A stretch of DNA of 64,000 bases from JAGQYH01 sp041393015 (GTDB lineage Bacteria; Bacteroidota; Bacteroidia; Chitinophagales; JADIYW01), in NCBI GenBank assembly GCA_041393015.1, contig JAWKKV010000001.1, positions 248,001 to 312,000 on the forward strand, read 5' to 3'. Each line of letters starts with the position of its first letter. Positions within the stretch are counted from its first letter, which is position 1. The notes under the pieces are model-generated. The model was not told the DNA's origin. It ran no database searches and saw only the letters and a list, made by a program, of their open reading frames with translations. Positions 34,208 through 42,076 of the stretch are shown here, one piece after another. The position numbers and the translations under genes were made by a program.

Positions 34208-36718
34208 TTGATGAGTCTTCATAAATTACTTTCATTTACTGTATTACTCCTATTATCTACACTAGTTTGGGGTCAGCAAACTGTGATAAAAGGTAAAATT
34301 ACAGATGAAGAAACAGACGAAGGTTTACCTTTTGCCACCGCCATCTTTACTGGCACAACTATTGGCGTAACTACTGATTTAGATGGTTATTTTGAATTAA
34401 AAACGAATGATCTCGAACTAAAATCTATTACGCTTTCATATCTTGGGTACGAGCCTAAAGAAGCCAAGATCAATCCCGGAAAGTTAAATGAAAAAGAATA
34501 CAAACTCAAAGCGGTAAAGTTAGAGTTGGATGTTGTAGAAGTTAAAGCTAAACGAAGAATCCCAAAAGATACTGCCGCCATTGAATTGTTTAGAAATGTA
34601 GTGGCTAACAAATACAGGAATGATCCTAGCAGTTACGAATATCTTTCTTACAAGCAATATGCTAAAACCGAGTTTGGTTTTTATGATGTTTCGCAAAAAT
34701 TTAAGGACAGTAAAATTATTAAGCGCTGGTCTTTTGTTTTAGACAACATGGATACCACCGAAAATGGTATTGAAGTATTGCCGGTATTATTGAAAGAAAC
34801 CGCTGAACAAATATATTACAGAAAAAACCCGAAACAGAAAAAAACAATATTGTTAGGCGATCGTTTTTCGGGTGTCGATAATTTTAGTGTGGCCGATTTG
34901 GTGGATTACAATTATGAAGACATTCAAATCTATGGCAATTTGATAAGAGTAAACGGCAAACCATTTATGTCGCCTTTTGCCGATAATGCCCGATTTAGTT
35001 ACAAATACTTTTTAACGGATACCGCACAAATTGATGGACTTACCTGCTTTCGATTAGATTTTACCGGAAGAGGAAATGCAGATGCATCCTTCTCTGGTCA
35101 TGCGTGGATTCACGACAGTACTTTTGCCATTCAATCTATTCGATTAATTGTGTTACCGAATGCCGGATTAAATTTTGTGAGCGATTTTATTGTGCAACAA
35201 GATTTTAAGTTGATTGACGGGGAACATTGGATCAAAGACTACGAGTTTTTACAAACCGAATACAATCTCTTCAAGAAAAAGAATAAAGAAAAACAAAGTT
35301 TCTTGGTTCGAAAAACCAATAAACGAACGGATATTACCATTAACGAACCCATTGAACCGAAGTTACTGGAAGGCGAAGAACGGATTATTCAAGAAGGTGC
35401 GAGGGAAAGAGATGCCTCCTTTTGGGATACAACAAGAGTGGATTCATTACAACCACATGAAGTTGGCATTTTTAAAGCCGTTGATTCTATTCAGAACAGC
35501 AAATTTTACAAAACTATTCGTTGGTTTACTTATTTAGGCACTTCCGGTTGGTTTGATGCCAAATATGTTGAGTTTGGAAAGATATATGAAATTTACAGTT
35601 GGAATGCAGTAGAAGGAAAACGTATTAAAATGGGTATGCAAACCCGTTATCATTTAAGCGATAGAATTCAATTTTCAGGACATGTAGCCTATGGTACTAA
35701 GGATAAATTGTGGAAATATGGTGTAGAATCCAGATTGCATTTGAAACGTAAAAATGAAAAATGGCACATGCTAGGCGCTCGATATAGCTACGATATGAGT
35801 ACTATTGCAGACTTTAATCCAATTCTCCGTCCCAATCCACCAAAATACGACAATATTGCTTTGTCTTTATTGCGAACCGATCCTTTAGATGACCTTTTTC
35901 TACTTAGACAAATGAAGGTTTGGTACGAGAAAGAATGGTTGAAAGGATTTAATACTCGTTTGCAATTCGATCATAAAATAAATTTTTCTGTGCCAACCGG
36001 TACATCTTTTACAACCAGTGATGGCGTAGACACCACCGTCGTAGAGAAATTTACTACTTCAGAGCTAACCTTGAATTTTGTTTGGGCAAAAGGTTTAAAG
36101 TTCTTCAATTCTAATTTTGCAAGATTCCCTGTTGTTTCTCATAAACCCGTTTTTATTTTTGATTACACCACCGGAATCAAAGGTTTATTCAAAGCCGATT
36201 ACGGTTACCACAAGCTTCATTTTGGCGTAGAGCAAAGATTGTTAGGTCCCATTGGCTATACCGTTTATAGAGCTCATGCCGGAATTTTGTTTAGCCAAAA
36301 TGGTGCGCCTTATCCATTGTTGACCATCCACGAAGGCAACGAATCGTTTTTATACAATAAATACGCTTTCAATGCTTTAAATGAATCAGAATTTGTGAGT
36401 GACAAATATGCGTCTTTGTCTATCGTTCATCATTTTGACGGATTCATCTTTAATAAAATACCAGGCATTAGTAAACTACAATTGAGGAGCTTATTGACTT
36501 ACAGGGTTATTTACGGACATTTAGATGCCAAAAATGCTCATTTTTATGACCTTCCCGGACAAACCAAAGCCTTAAACGATTTCTATATGGAAGCCGGTTT
36601 TGGTTTAGAAAATATCTTAAAAGTACTTCGAGTAGATATGCTTTTTAGAATTACGCAAAGAGGTCAGCCGGATGTAAATAAATGGGCGATTAGGTTTGCT
36701 ATTGCACCGAATTTTTAG
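34208..36718 (+). CDS. DUF5686 outer-membrane protein with carboxypeptidase-regulatory-like N-terminus
   Basis: An 836-residue Bacteroidota outer-membrane protein. Signal peptide (cleavage near LVWGQ, residue 23), then a CarboxypepD_reg-like/TonB-plug-type Ig domain (KGKITDEETDEGLPFATAIF...GTTIGVTTDLDGYFELK...YLGYEP, residues 25-110), then the DUF5686 region with ELFRNVVANKYRNDPSSYEYLSYKQYAK, a central FSGHAWIHDSTFAIQSI segment and a long C-terminal beta-barrel. Function of the family is unknown. The start codon choice (ATGATG, with a TTG just before) is sound within a codon or two. Confidence 0.88.
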   Translation: MMSLHKLLSFTVLLLLSTLVWGQQTVIKGKITDEETDEGLPFATAIFTGTTIGVTTDLDGYFELKTNDLELKSITLSYLGYEPKEAKINPGKLNEKEYKLKAVKLELDVVEVKAKRRIPKDTAAIELFRNVVANKYRNDPSSYEYLSYKQYAKTEFGFYDVSQKFKDSKIIKRWSFVLDNMDTTENGIEVLPVLLKETAEQIYYRKNPKQKKTILLGDRFSGVDNFSVADLVDYNYEDIQIYGNLIRVNGKPFMSPFADNARFSYKYFLTDTAQIDGLTCFRLDFTGRGNADASFSGHAWIHDSTFAIQSIRLIVLPNAGLNFVSDFIVQQDFKLIDGEHWIKDYEFLQTEYNLFKKKNKEKQSFLVRKTNKRTDITINEPIEPKLLEGEERIIQEGARERDASFWDTTRVDSLQPHEVGIFKAVDSIQNSKFYKTIRWFTYLGTSGWFDAKYVEFGKIYEIYSWNAVEGKRIKMGMQTRYHLSDRIQFSGHVAYGTKDKLWKYGVESRLHLKRKNEKWHMLGARYSYDMSTIADFNPILRPNPPKYDNIALSLLRTDPLDDLFLLRQMKVWYEKEWLKGFNTRLQFDHKINFSVPTGTSFTTSDGVDTTVVEKFTTSELTLNFVWAKGLKFFNSNFARFPVVSHKPVFIFDYTTGIKGLFKADYGYHKLHFGVEQRLLGPIGYTVYRAHAGILFSQNGAPYPLLTIHEGNESFLYNKYAFNALNESEFVSDKYASLSIVHHFDGFIFNKIPGISKLQLRSLLTYRVIYGHLDAKNAHFYDLPGQTKALNDFYMEAGFGLENILKVLRVDMLFRITQRGQPDVNKWAIRFAIAPNF

Positions 36719-36720
36719 AG

Positions 36721-36760
36721 TGGAGGTTGGATGTCGGAAAACGGATGTTGGATGTTGGAA
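36721..36760. repeat. GGATGTTGGA / GGATGTCGGA direct repeats
   Basis: GGTTGGATGTCGGAAAACGG followed by ATGTTGGATGTTGGAA: four degenerate copies of a GGATGTyGGA word in 40 bases. It looks like slippage-prone junk or the end of a repeat element. Confidence 0.55.
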
Positions 36761-36795
36761 ATATTTTGAGCCATTTATCATTATACAAACATCAA

Positions 36796-36908
36796 CGTCC
36801 TCTTTGCTCCTCCGCTTCGCAACCGCTAAAGCTGAAAGCGAACGCGGTAAAGCTTTCTCCAGCGGCCGAAGCCTTTGGCGAAGGACTCGGCGGCACGCAG
36901 AGAGAGAC
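36796..36908. repeat. GC-rich, hairpin-prone repeat element
   Basis: The 60 bases 36841-36900 contain 38 G/C by hand count (63%), in a region otherwise near one-third GC. Inverted words include ACCGC/GCGGT (36822-36847) and GCCGA/TCGGC (36865-36892), plus the short palindrome GCCTTTGGC. No rRNA, tRNA or coding signature recognised. Similar Gly/Arg-like junk frames result from its composition. Probably a mobile or decayed interspersed element. Confidence 0.5.
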
Positions 36909-36989
36909 ATTGATGGAGTTATGAAATGTTCAGCAATAATCTTCAAATCCTAAAAATCCTAATGCTGACAATTTCCGTAAGCCAATTTT

Positions 36990-37030
36990 CACTTGAGACT
37001 TAAATCTTGAATCTTGAGTTTGTATCTTGA
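36990..37030. repeat. CTTGA-type low-complexity repeat
   Basis: ACTTGAGACTTAAATCTTGA, ATCTTGAGTTTGTATCTTGA: tandem degenerate copies of a TCTTGA word next to the PhyH gene 3' end. Same style as the AAGATTCAA runs elsewhere, read from the other strand. Confidence 0.5.
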
Positions 37031-37035
37031 AACTT

Positions 37036-37956
37036 TCACAACCCTTTTCTCCGCATTCTCTTTTTTAATTTATCAATGATGGTATTATTGATATTGGTGA
37101 CTTCACCCAAATATTTGTGTTTGATCTTTTCTCCGGTGACTACATTATGCATATTTCGAACATGCATCTTGCCAATGGCGACATCAGAATGTAATGGTGT
37201 GTAGTAAATGCAATCTTCAAAATAGTAATGTGTCACTTGACTGTATCTAGTAGAACCTTGTCGCTCAATTGGGCTGCCGCCATGCAATAAGTTAGCTGCC
37301 CAAATTAAGGCTTGACCTTTTTTCATTTCTACTAACTTGCGCTCTAAGCCACTGGCTTTCGCCATCTTACCAATAAAATCTTCGTAGTAGCCATACAACT
37401 CATATTCTGTTTTCGAAGAACTTCCTGATAAACCTAAATCTGACATATCATAAAACGGCAACTTATGGCTCTTGGGATAAATATGCAATGGTCCATTATC
37501 CAACTTTACATCTTCTAATGCTACCCAAACCCCACACATAAATCCATGAGGAATGCTGTGAAAGTGAATACTATCACTGTGGGTTAATTGCTCTGTACCA
37601 ATATTGAAATTCAACGTTTGAAATGGCACCGGTTCTCTTCGGTACAGCTTTCTAAGAATATCATATACTTTTGGCGCACCGGCAATTTTTTGAATTACTT
37701 CATGATTTCTCCATCCGTTCAAAACTCTTCTCGTCTCATTGATCCGCCCTTCCATTTTATATTCTCCATCTAATGCTTCAATAGCACCATCTAACATTTC
37801 TTCAGAAATTTCCGGATCAACAATGACATACCCATTTTCGGCATAATATTGAACCATATCTTTGGTTTCTTGATCGTAATCCGCCTCTTCCAATAAAGTA
37901 TTAAAAAAAGGCGAATCGATCCAAGGCATATTTAATTGATGGATATCTATTTCCAT
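37036..37956 (-). CDS. Phytanoyl-CoA dioxygenase (PhyH) family protein
   Basis: A 306-residue Fe(II)/2-oxoglutarate-dependent dioxygenase. The iron facial triad is visible as HSD (in QLTHSDSIHFHS, near residue 131) and the distal His in NLLHGGSPI, followed by the 2-oxoglutarate Arg in GSTRYSQ. GPLHIYPKSHKLP is the typical PhyH sheet. Cytoplasmic. The substrate is not deducible; members hydroxylate lipids, amino acids or secondary metabolites. Stands alone next to the repeat-filled spacer. Confidence 0.88.
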   Translation of the reverse strand: MEIDIHQLNMPWIDSPFFNTLLEEADYDQETKDMVQYYAENGYVIVDPEISEEMLDGAIEALDGEYKMEGRINETRRVLNGWRNHEVIQKIAGAPKVYDILRKLYRREPVPFQTLNFNIGTEQLTHSDSIHFHSIPHGFMCGVWVALEDVKLDNGPLHIYPKSHKLPFYDMSDLGLSGSSSKTEYELYGYYEDFIGKMAKASGLERKLVEMKKGQALIWAANLLHGGSPIERQGSTRYSQVTHYYFEDCIYYTPLHSDVAIGKMHVRNMHNVVTGEKIKHKYLGEVTNINNTIIDKLKKRMRRKGL

Positions 37957-38078
37957 GGTATTTAATTTGAGTATAAAGATAAACGATTAATAAGTAACGT
38001 GTACTGATTTTTATTAGTAATGAGAAAGAGAGATAATCAAAAACAGATTTACGGTTGGAGAAGGCTTTTAATTATGGC

Positions 38079-38645
38079 CTAAGCATAAAGATAAAGTTCG
38101 TTGTATTCTTTGTACACTAGAGTTAGTGAGCGCTTTAAACCGCATTTACTAAACAATTTTTGATATTGAGACAAAGTAGGTCTGGCGGTAAAGCCCCATT
38201 GAATAGGCCATTCATTATCTAGCCAATTTTTAAGCTCTTTTACAATGGCAATTTTAAGTGTTTCGTCTATATCCGTTCGAATCCAGCAGTCCACTCGGGC
38301 ATCAAATTGTGCTATTTCGGATGGAGCATTTTTAAAACTATCGGGATTAATGGGATTTACATATAAACTTCCATAGCAAGTTTTTCTATTGGCATCATAA
38401 AGCATAAAGCCATACGCACAATGCGCCTCATTATCCTCCACATGGTGTTTTAGATCTTCCTTATTCGCCTCCACAGTAAAATTATTCTCTGGCCATTCAG
38501 AATCAGACCATAAACGAAGCTCATCTTTACTGGCCATTACTGCTTTAAAATCTGACGCCGCAAATTCAATATTAGTGGGAAAAATGGTTACCGCCTCACT
38601 GCTGTAATGCTTTGGAAAATCAAATTTTTTATGGAAGATGTACAT
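38079..38645 (-). CDS. GNAT-like acetyltransferase (tentative)
   Basis: A 188-residue cytoplasmic protein. The middle (AYGFMLYDANRKTCYGSLYVNP) and the later segment with DETLKIAIVKELKNWLDNEWPI followed by the helix-strand YQKLFSKCGLKRSLTLVYKEY fit a GNAT fold, in which strands 4-5 bind acetyl-CoA. No clear acetyl-CoA Q/RxxGxG/A loop is present, so the assignment is tentative and it could be a catalytically altered member. Lies just outside the cassette-like element at 38.7-40.9 kb. Confidence 0.6.
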   Translation of the reverse strand: MYIFHKKFDFPKHYSSEAVTIFPTNIEFAASDFKAVMASKDELRLWSDSEWPENNFTVEANKEDLKHHVEDNEAHCAYGFMLYDANRKTCYGSLYVNPINPDSFKNAPSEIAQFDARVDCWIRTDIDETLKIAIVKELKNWLDNEWPIQWGFTARPTLSQYQKLFSKCGLKRSLTLVYKEYNELYLYA

Positions 38646-38704
38646 ATTGGTTTAGAGGTGTGGTGTAATAATTTTAGTTTTCGCAATTTATTAAGATGGA
38701 AATG

Positions 38705-38764
38705 AACGGTTGTATATGAGGCGTGCGCAGCGAAGCAAGCATGACTTCATATATTTTGTTAGGC
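38705..38764 (-). repeat. attC-like site closing a gene cassette
   Basis: On the minus strand it begins GCCTAAC (38758-38764, matching the RYYYAAC R'' core) and ends at GTT (38705-38707), 60 bases in all. Arms TATATGA (38713-38719) / TCATATA (38747-38753) and CGTGC/GCATG pair with mismatches between them, as attC arms do. The GCCTAAC overlaps the TAA stop of the 221-residue gene. The far end (GTTCATT on minus) fits GTTRRRY only in its GTT, so the site may be diverged. Confidence 0.45.
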
Positions 38765-39424
38765 TTTCGTTTTTTTATTTAATTCTACAGTAAACCCGAA
38801 CATATCAATGATTTTAGCTTTGGAATAATTAATATTCGTTTGTTTTCCTGTTTCAAAATCAAGTGTAAATGTTTTACTTGACAGTTCATCTATTATCGCT
38901 TTATTGTCGTTATAAAACAATTTAATACAGTTTAATGAGTTATTGTTTAATCTTCTAAAGCCACATTGGTCAGTATAAATTTCTCTAAAAGATTTACAAA
39001 AGTAGCTATCAAAAGCAGGGACGAAACCAAATACACCAAGTAACACCTTTGTTACTAAAGTCAAAGAAGCGTTATTATTTTCGATTAACAAATTTCTTAT
39101 TTCATTGTGTATTGATATTATAATTTTATTGGTTTCTGAATTATATGAATCAACGTCAATAAGCCATAATGATTTATCTAAAGTTGAAATGTATTCAACA
39201 ACTGGTAATAAATGTCGTGCGCTTTTTTGCAATAAAAAACTTGAGCCGCGATACATACCCCAACTTGCTAGGTAAAAACCTAAAACAAGACAACTTTTTT
39301 CCAAGTCTTTGTTTAAATCTTTAGTTGTAAAATAGTTGTAACAATAATCAAATGATGTATATCGATCATTGGGTTTAGTTTTAGCATTGAACTGATGGAT
39401 TACATTCTCGAATTCTTTATTCAT
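38759..39424 (-). CDS. Cassette-borne protein of unknown function
   Basis: A 221-residue protein I cannot assign. No signal peptide; a mixed, mainly helical cytoplasmic protein. Notable segments are CLVLGFYLASWGMYRGSSFLLQ, VLLGVFGFVPAFDSYFCKSF and, near the end, NYSKAKIIDMFGF. The look is of a widespread but uncharacterised family found in accessory DNA. It starts 16 bases after the lipoprotein gene. Its stop codon (GCC TAA C) is part of the attC-like R'' core, typical of integron cassettes. The AT-rich codon use differs from housekeeping neighbours. Confidence 0.7.
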   Translation of the reverse strand: MNKEFENVIHQFNAKTKPNDRYTSFDYCYNYFTTKDLNKDLEKSCLVLGFYLASWGMYRGSSFLLQKSARHLLPVVEYISTLDKSLWLIDVDSYNSETNKIIISIHNEIRNLLIENNNASLTLVTKVLLGVFGFVPAFDSYFCKSFREIYTDQCGFRRLNNNSLNCIKLFYNDNKAIIDELSSKTFTLDFETGKQTNINYSKAKIIDMFGFTVELNKKTKA

Positions 39425-39440
39425 CTTAACTTATTTTATT

Positions 39441-40889
39441 TTAACAACCACATAAGCCATAAAATGGGAATATGTTTAAATTTTTGTTGTTGTTATTTGT
39501 TAGTTTTATTTTTCCATCAATAAATTTACTTTCATAACCTCTTTTCCCCTCGTTTCCTTCAATACTCATATTGTATAATCCATCTTCTGATTTATAATTA
39601 GAAACAAATGAATTGTCACTTGTTCGTTCAGTATTTAGTTTAACAAATTTCATTGGCGTGTTGTTAAACATAACATAGGAAGTTTTAGAGTAATCATCAA
39701 AATAAATAAACTCATTCCGCTCGTAACTTTCTTTATTTAAAGAAAATAAACAAGAACATCCGCTTAACAGCAGTTCCTTTGGTAAGGTTTGTAATTCAAT
39801 TGCATTTTGATTATTGGTATTTGAAGTCAAGTTATCCATAGATTTAGCAAGAACTTCATCCCAATTTACCTCATCATTTTCAGAAGTTAATCTTTCATTT
39901 AAATTCTTTTTAGTCTCTTGTAAAACGACATCCCAATCAACTTTTTTTATTTCTTTTGAATTTTGTATTTCATAATTAATAAGTTCAATGGCATATATAC
40001 ATCCTTGAGATGTAAATTTCTTTTTGAAATCATAAATACTCGCCTTAAATTCTATTATGTCACCTTTTCTTAGACCATTTAATTCTTCAAGATTATCAAT
40101 CTCAAATGCAAAAGTTATTAAGTTATACGTGTCAGATTGATAGTCTATACGCACAACATATGTTCCATACATTGAAGTCTCAATAGTAGAAATAGGACCA
40201 TTTAACTCAATAAAATTGTCTTTGTAATAGCTGAGTTCTTCTTCAAAAAGATTCGTCGTGCAATATATTGGAGATACCCAAACTTTAGCGCAAAAGCTGA
40301 GCAATTCGGAACTGACATTTTTATAGGTAACTTTATTATTGTTAGGATCACTAGCTATTTCTTTAGATGATGGTAAATCATTTTTCAATAAATCATATGA
40401 GCCATTTACATTGTAATACATTAAAAACATTTCAATTAATTCATCATTTGAATTAGCGGGTTCTGTTATGAAGTCATCAGTAGTTTTTTGTAATAAGTAT
40501 TTAAAATCAATACTACGTTCTGTAATATTTTTATCATAGGTTGTCCCTGAATTAATATTTTCAACCTTACTGCTTTCTTGAATAACTTTTATCACTTCTG
40601 GCTTTAATTGGAAATTTAATTCCGCCTTGCAAGTACATGATTTTAGTTGCTTGTTAATATCTGTTGTTCTAATTTTACTAAATTGAATTGATTCGTCAAC
40701 AAAAGTTTCTATATACTTTTCAGCGTTTTCATAAATTCCATTTGATAACTCATCTTTCGATTTAAGAAGTTCGCTTTTAATAGATTTTTTAACCCTAGAA
40801 ATTTCAAGCGTTCCATCACATTTTAAAGAATTATCATTACATGCTATGATAGTTAAAAAGAAAAATATTGATAGTGTGAATTTTCTCAT
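39441..40889 (-). CDS. Cassette-borne lipoprotein with OB-fold-like domain
   Basis: A 482-residue lipoprotein (lipobox IIAC, Cys17). The middle (about residues 215-305: YYKDNFIELNGPISTIETS... TFAFEIDNLEELNGLRKGDIIEFKASIYDF) resembles the tRNA_anti-like OB fold that occurs in many small exported proteins. The C-terminal part has GCSCLFSLNKESY and ends in GLCGC, so four cysteines are available for metal or disulphides. N-terminal part is helical with CTC. Two related acidic segments DWDVVLQETKKNL and NWDEVLAKSMDNL are an internal repeat. First gene of the cassette, 19 bases after a GTTAGGC core. Function unknown. Confidence 0.7.
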   Translation of the reverse strand: MRKFTLSIFFFLTIIACNDNSLKCDGTLEISRVKKSIKSELLKSKDELSNGIYENAEKYIETFVDESIQFSKIRTTDINKQLKSCTCKAELNFQLKPEVIKVIQESSKVENINSGTTYDKNITERSIDFKYLLQKTTDDFITEPANSNDELIEMFLMYYNVNGSYDLLKNDLPSSKEIASDPNNNKVTYKNVSSELLSFCAKVWVSPIYCTTNLFEEELSYYKDNFIELNGPISTIETSMYGTYVVRIDYQSDTYNLITFAFEIDNLEELNGLRKGDIIEFKASIYDFKKKFTSQGCIYAIELINYEIQNSKEIKKVDWDVVLQETKKNLNERLTSENDEVNWDEVLAKSMDNLTSNTNNQNAIELQTLPKELLLSGCSCLFSLNKESYERNEFIYFDDYSKTSYVMFNNTPMKFVKLNTERTSDNSFVSNYKSEDGLYNMSIEGNEGKRGYESKFIDGKIKLTNNNNKNLNIFPFYGLCGC

Positions 40890-40908
40890 TTAGTATTGTA
40901 TTAATGAA

Positions 40909-40942
40909 GCCTAACATTATAATATACGCACTGGCGTATATT
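40909..40942 (-). repeat. GTTAGGC core and hairpin upstream of the cassette genes
   Basis: On the minus strand AATATACGC-CAGT-GCGTATATT (40942 to 40921) forms a perfect 9-bp stem, followed after 5 bases by GTTAGGC (40915-40909), which fits the attC R' consensus GTTRRRY. The ATG of the lipoprotein gene comes 19 bases later. The same GCCTAAC word terminates the cassette at 38758-38764. Confidence 0.5.
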
Positions 40943-41018
40943 TCCTTTATATTTTTAGCTAATATATTGAATCTTATGGACTTTTAATGTTTTAGTTGTT
41001 ATTCTTGATATAGCTAAC

Positions 41019-41043
41019 ATATGAAGCTATTGTAGCCGTATAC
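41019..41043. repeat. Imperfect hairpin near the cassette
   Basis: ATATGAAGCTA (41019-41029), loop TTG, TAGCCGTATAC (41033-41043); about 8 of 11 positions pair, with mismatches in the middle, and the flanks are CTAAC and TAACC. It may be another degenerate recombination site. Confidence 0.3.
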
Positions 41044-41206
41044 TAACCATTAATAACGACTAAACAATGTAAAAACAAATATAATCAATATTGAAGAAGA
41101 AATTATTATTTAAAAACGGTCAACCTTATTTAGGGAAATGCATAATTCAAAAATTTGCTTTCGTTAATTAAAAATGATTAACGATTGACGAATATCGATT
41201 AACGAT

Positions 41207-42076
41207 TTAAGAATCTAAAATATCATCATACCCCAAACGAGTCATCCATTCTTCCTGCTTGATTTTATGATAGAAGTCAACTGACTTTTCATCTGATGCA
41301 AATGCATATTTTCTACTGGAATCTACATCTTTGACCAATTCCTTTATTTTATCTTCGGTAGTGGTGAGTCCACAAAAATCGGCCAACATTTTAATTCTAT
41401 CTGCCGGTTTGTCTAAGAAATTCTCATATTTCAACGTCAGCATCCTATCGCCGTATTCAGCTTCCCAAGAAAAGGCTTTCGTTACATATTCTTTCCACAA
41501 ATCGTAGCCATCTTGCAAGGTATTCAATCTAAAATTTTGATGGTATTTGTTAGCTATCAAAAATTTTCGTTTCAACTTTTTCTTCCATGTCAATTCAAAT
41601 TCATTTCTCCTTTTTCGATCTCTTTTTAGATAACTATTGGCAGAATCAATTGGATTTCTATAAATATGAATGATTTTAGCATCCGGAAACAATTCCTTGT
41701 AAAATTCTAAAGTAAAGCTGTTTCTCGGTTCTTTCCATCCCCAAGGAATATCTAAATCGCGAATATCTTTAAAGCGATGCGGCCCCAAGAATTTTTTTCG
41801 TCTACTGCTACTTAAATGGTAATCAATTACATTGATGATTTCCTCTTTGCAATTCGGATTCATCAATTCTAAATTTTGAGGATAATCTACCTTAGCGATC
41901 CCTACATCAAAAATAAATTTATTTAAATCGAAGAAAAACAAGCTTTCGTGGTTGGGATCTAATTTATCGCCTACAAACAAACCGAGTTGATCTAAAAACT
42001 CGGTGATCATGGTAGTTCCGGAACGATGCATTCCGATGATGATAATGGGTGTTATTTTGCTTTTCTTAAATCTCAT
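41207..42076 (-). CDS. Sulfotransferase family protein
   Basis: A 289-residue PAPS-dependent sulfotransferase. The 5'-phosphosulfate loop is IGMHRSGTTMITEFL (near residue 15) and the 3'-phosphate site is IYRNPIDSANSYLKR (near 140). The rest is the helical sulfotransferase_3-type core. Its start overlaps the end of the GT4 gene by 4 bases, so it acts with it, most likely sulfating a surface glycan or a glycan intermediate. Cytoplasmic. Confidence 0.88.
   Translation of the reverse strand: MRFKKSKITPIIIIGMHRSGTTMITEFLDQLGLFVGDKLDPNHESLFFFDLNKFIFDVGIAKVDYPQNLELMNPNCKEEIINVIDYHLSSSRRKKFLGPHRFKDIRDLDIPWGWKEPRNSFTLEFYKELFPDAKIIHIYRNPIDSANSYLKRDRKRRNEFELTWKKKLKRKFLIANKYHQNFRLNTLQDGYDLWKEYVTKAFSWEAEYGDRMLTLKYENFLDKPADRIKMLADFCGLTTTEDKIKELVKDVDSSRKYAFASDEKSVDFYHKIKQEEWMTRLGYDDILDS

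Larger units (their letters stand above)
36719..37035. other. Intergenic space filled with three repeat types
   Basis: This 317-base space between convergent genes contains, in order, GGATGTTGGA-type direct repeats (36721-36760), a GC-rich structured patch (36796-36908) and a run of CTTGA words (36990-37030). Several short open frames cross it in different frames, all restricted to the repeats, and none is credible as a gene. Confidence 0.7.
40890..41206. other. Intergenic region with attC-like core and hairpins
   Basis: No gene. From left: the minus-strand GTTAGGC core (40909-40915), a perfect 9-bp hairpin (40921-40942), a second imperfect hairpin (41019-41043) flanked by CTAAC and TAACC, then AT-rich DNA and a degenerate TTAACGATT repeat run (about 41172-41204) before the sulfotransferase gene end. 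Confidence 0.6.

Noticed and set aside
36796..36908. GC-rich segment as an rRNA or tRNA fragment
   Set aside because: No match to remembered conserved rRNA segments or a cloverleaf; better described as a repeat element.
36617..36953. Several short frames on both strands across the GC-rich patch
   Set aside because: They overlap each other in the repeat-filled spacer, have no recognisable protein features and reflect the local composition.
38000..41200. Full integron with integrase
   Set aside because: No tyrosine recombinase is encoded in the window; only a cassette-like unit can be argued.
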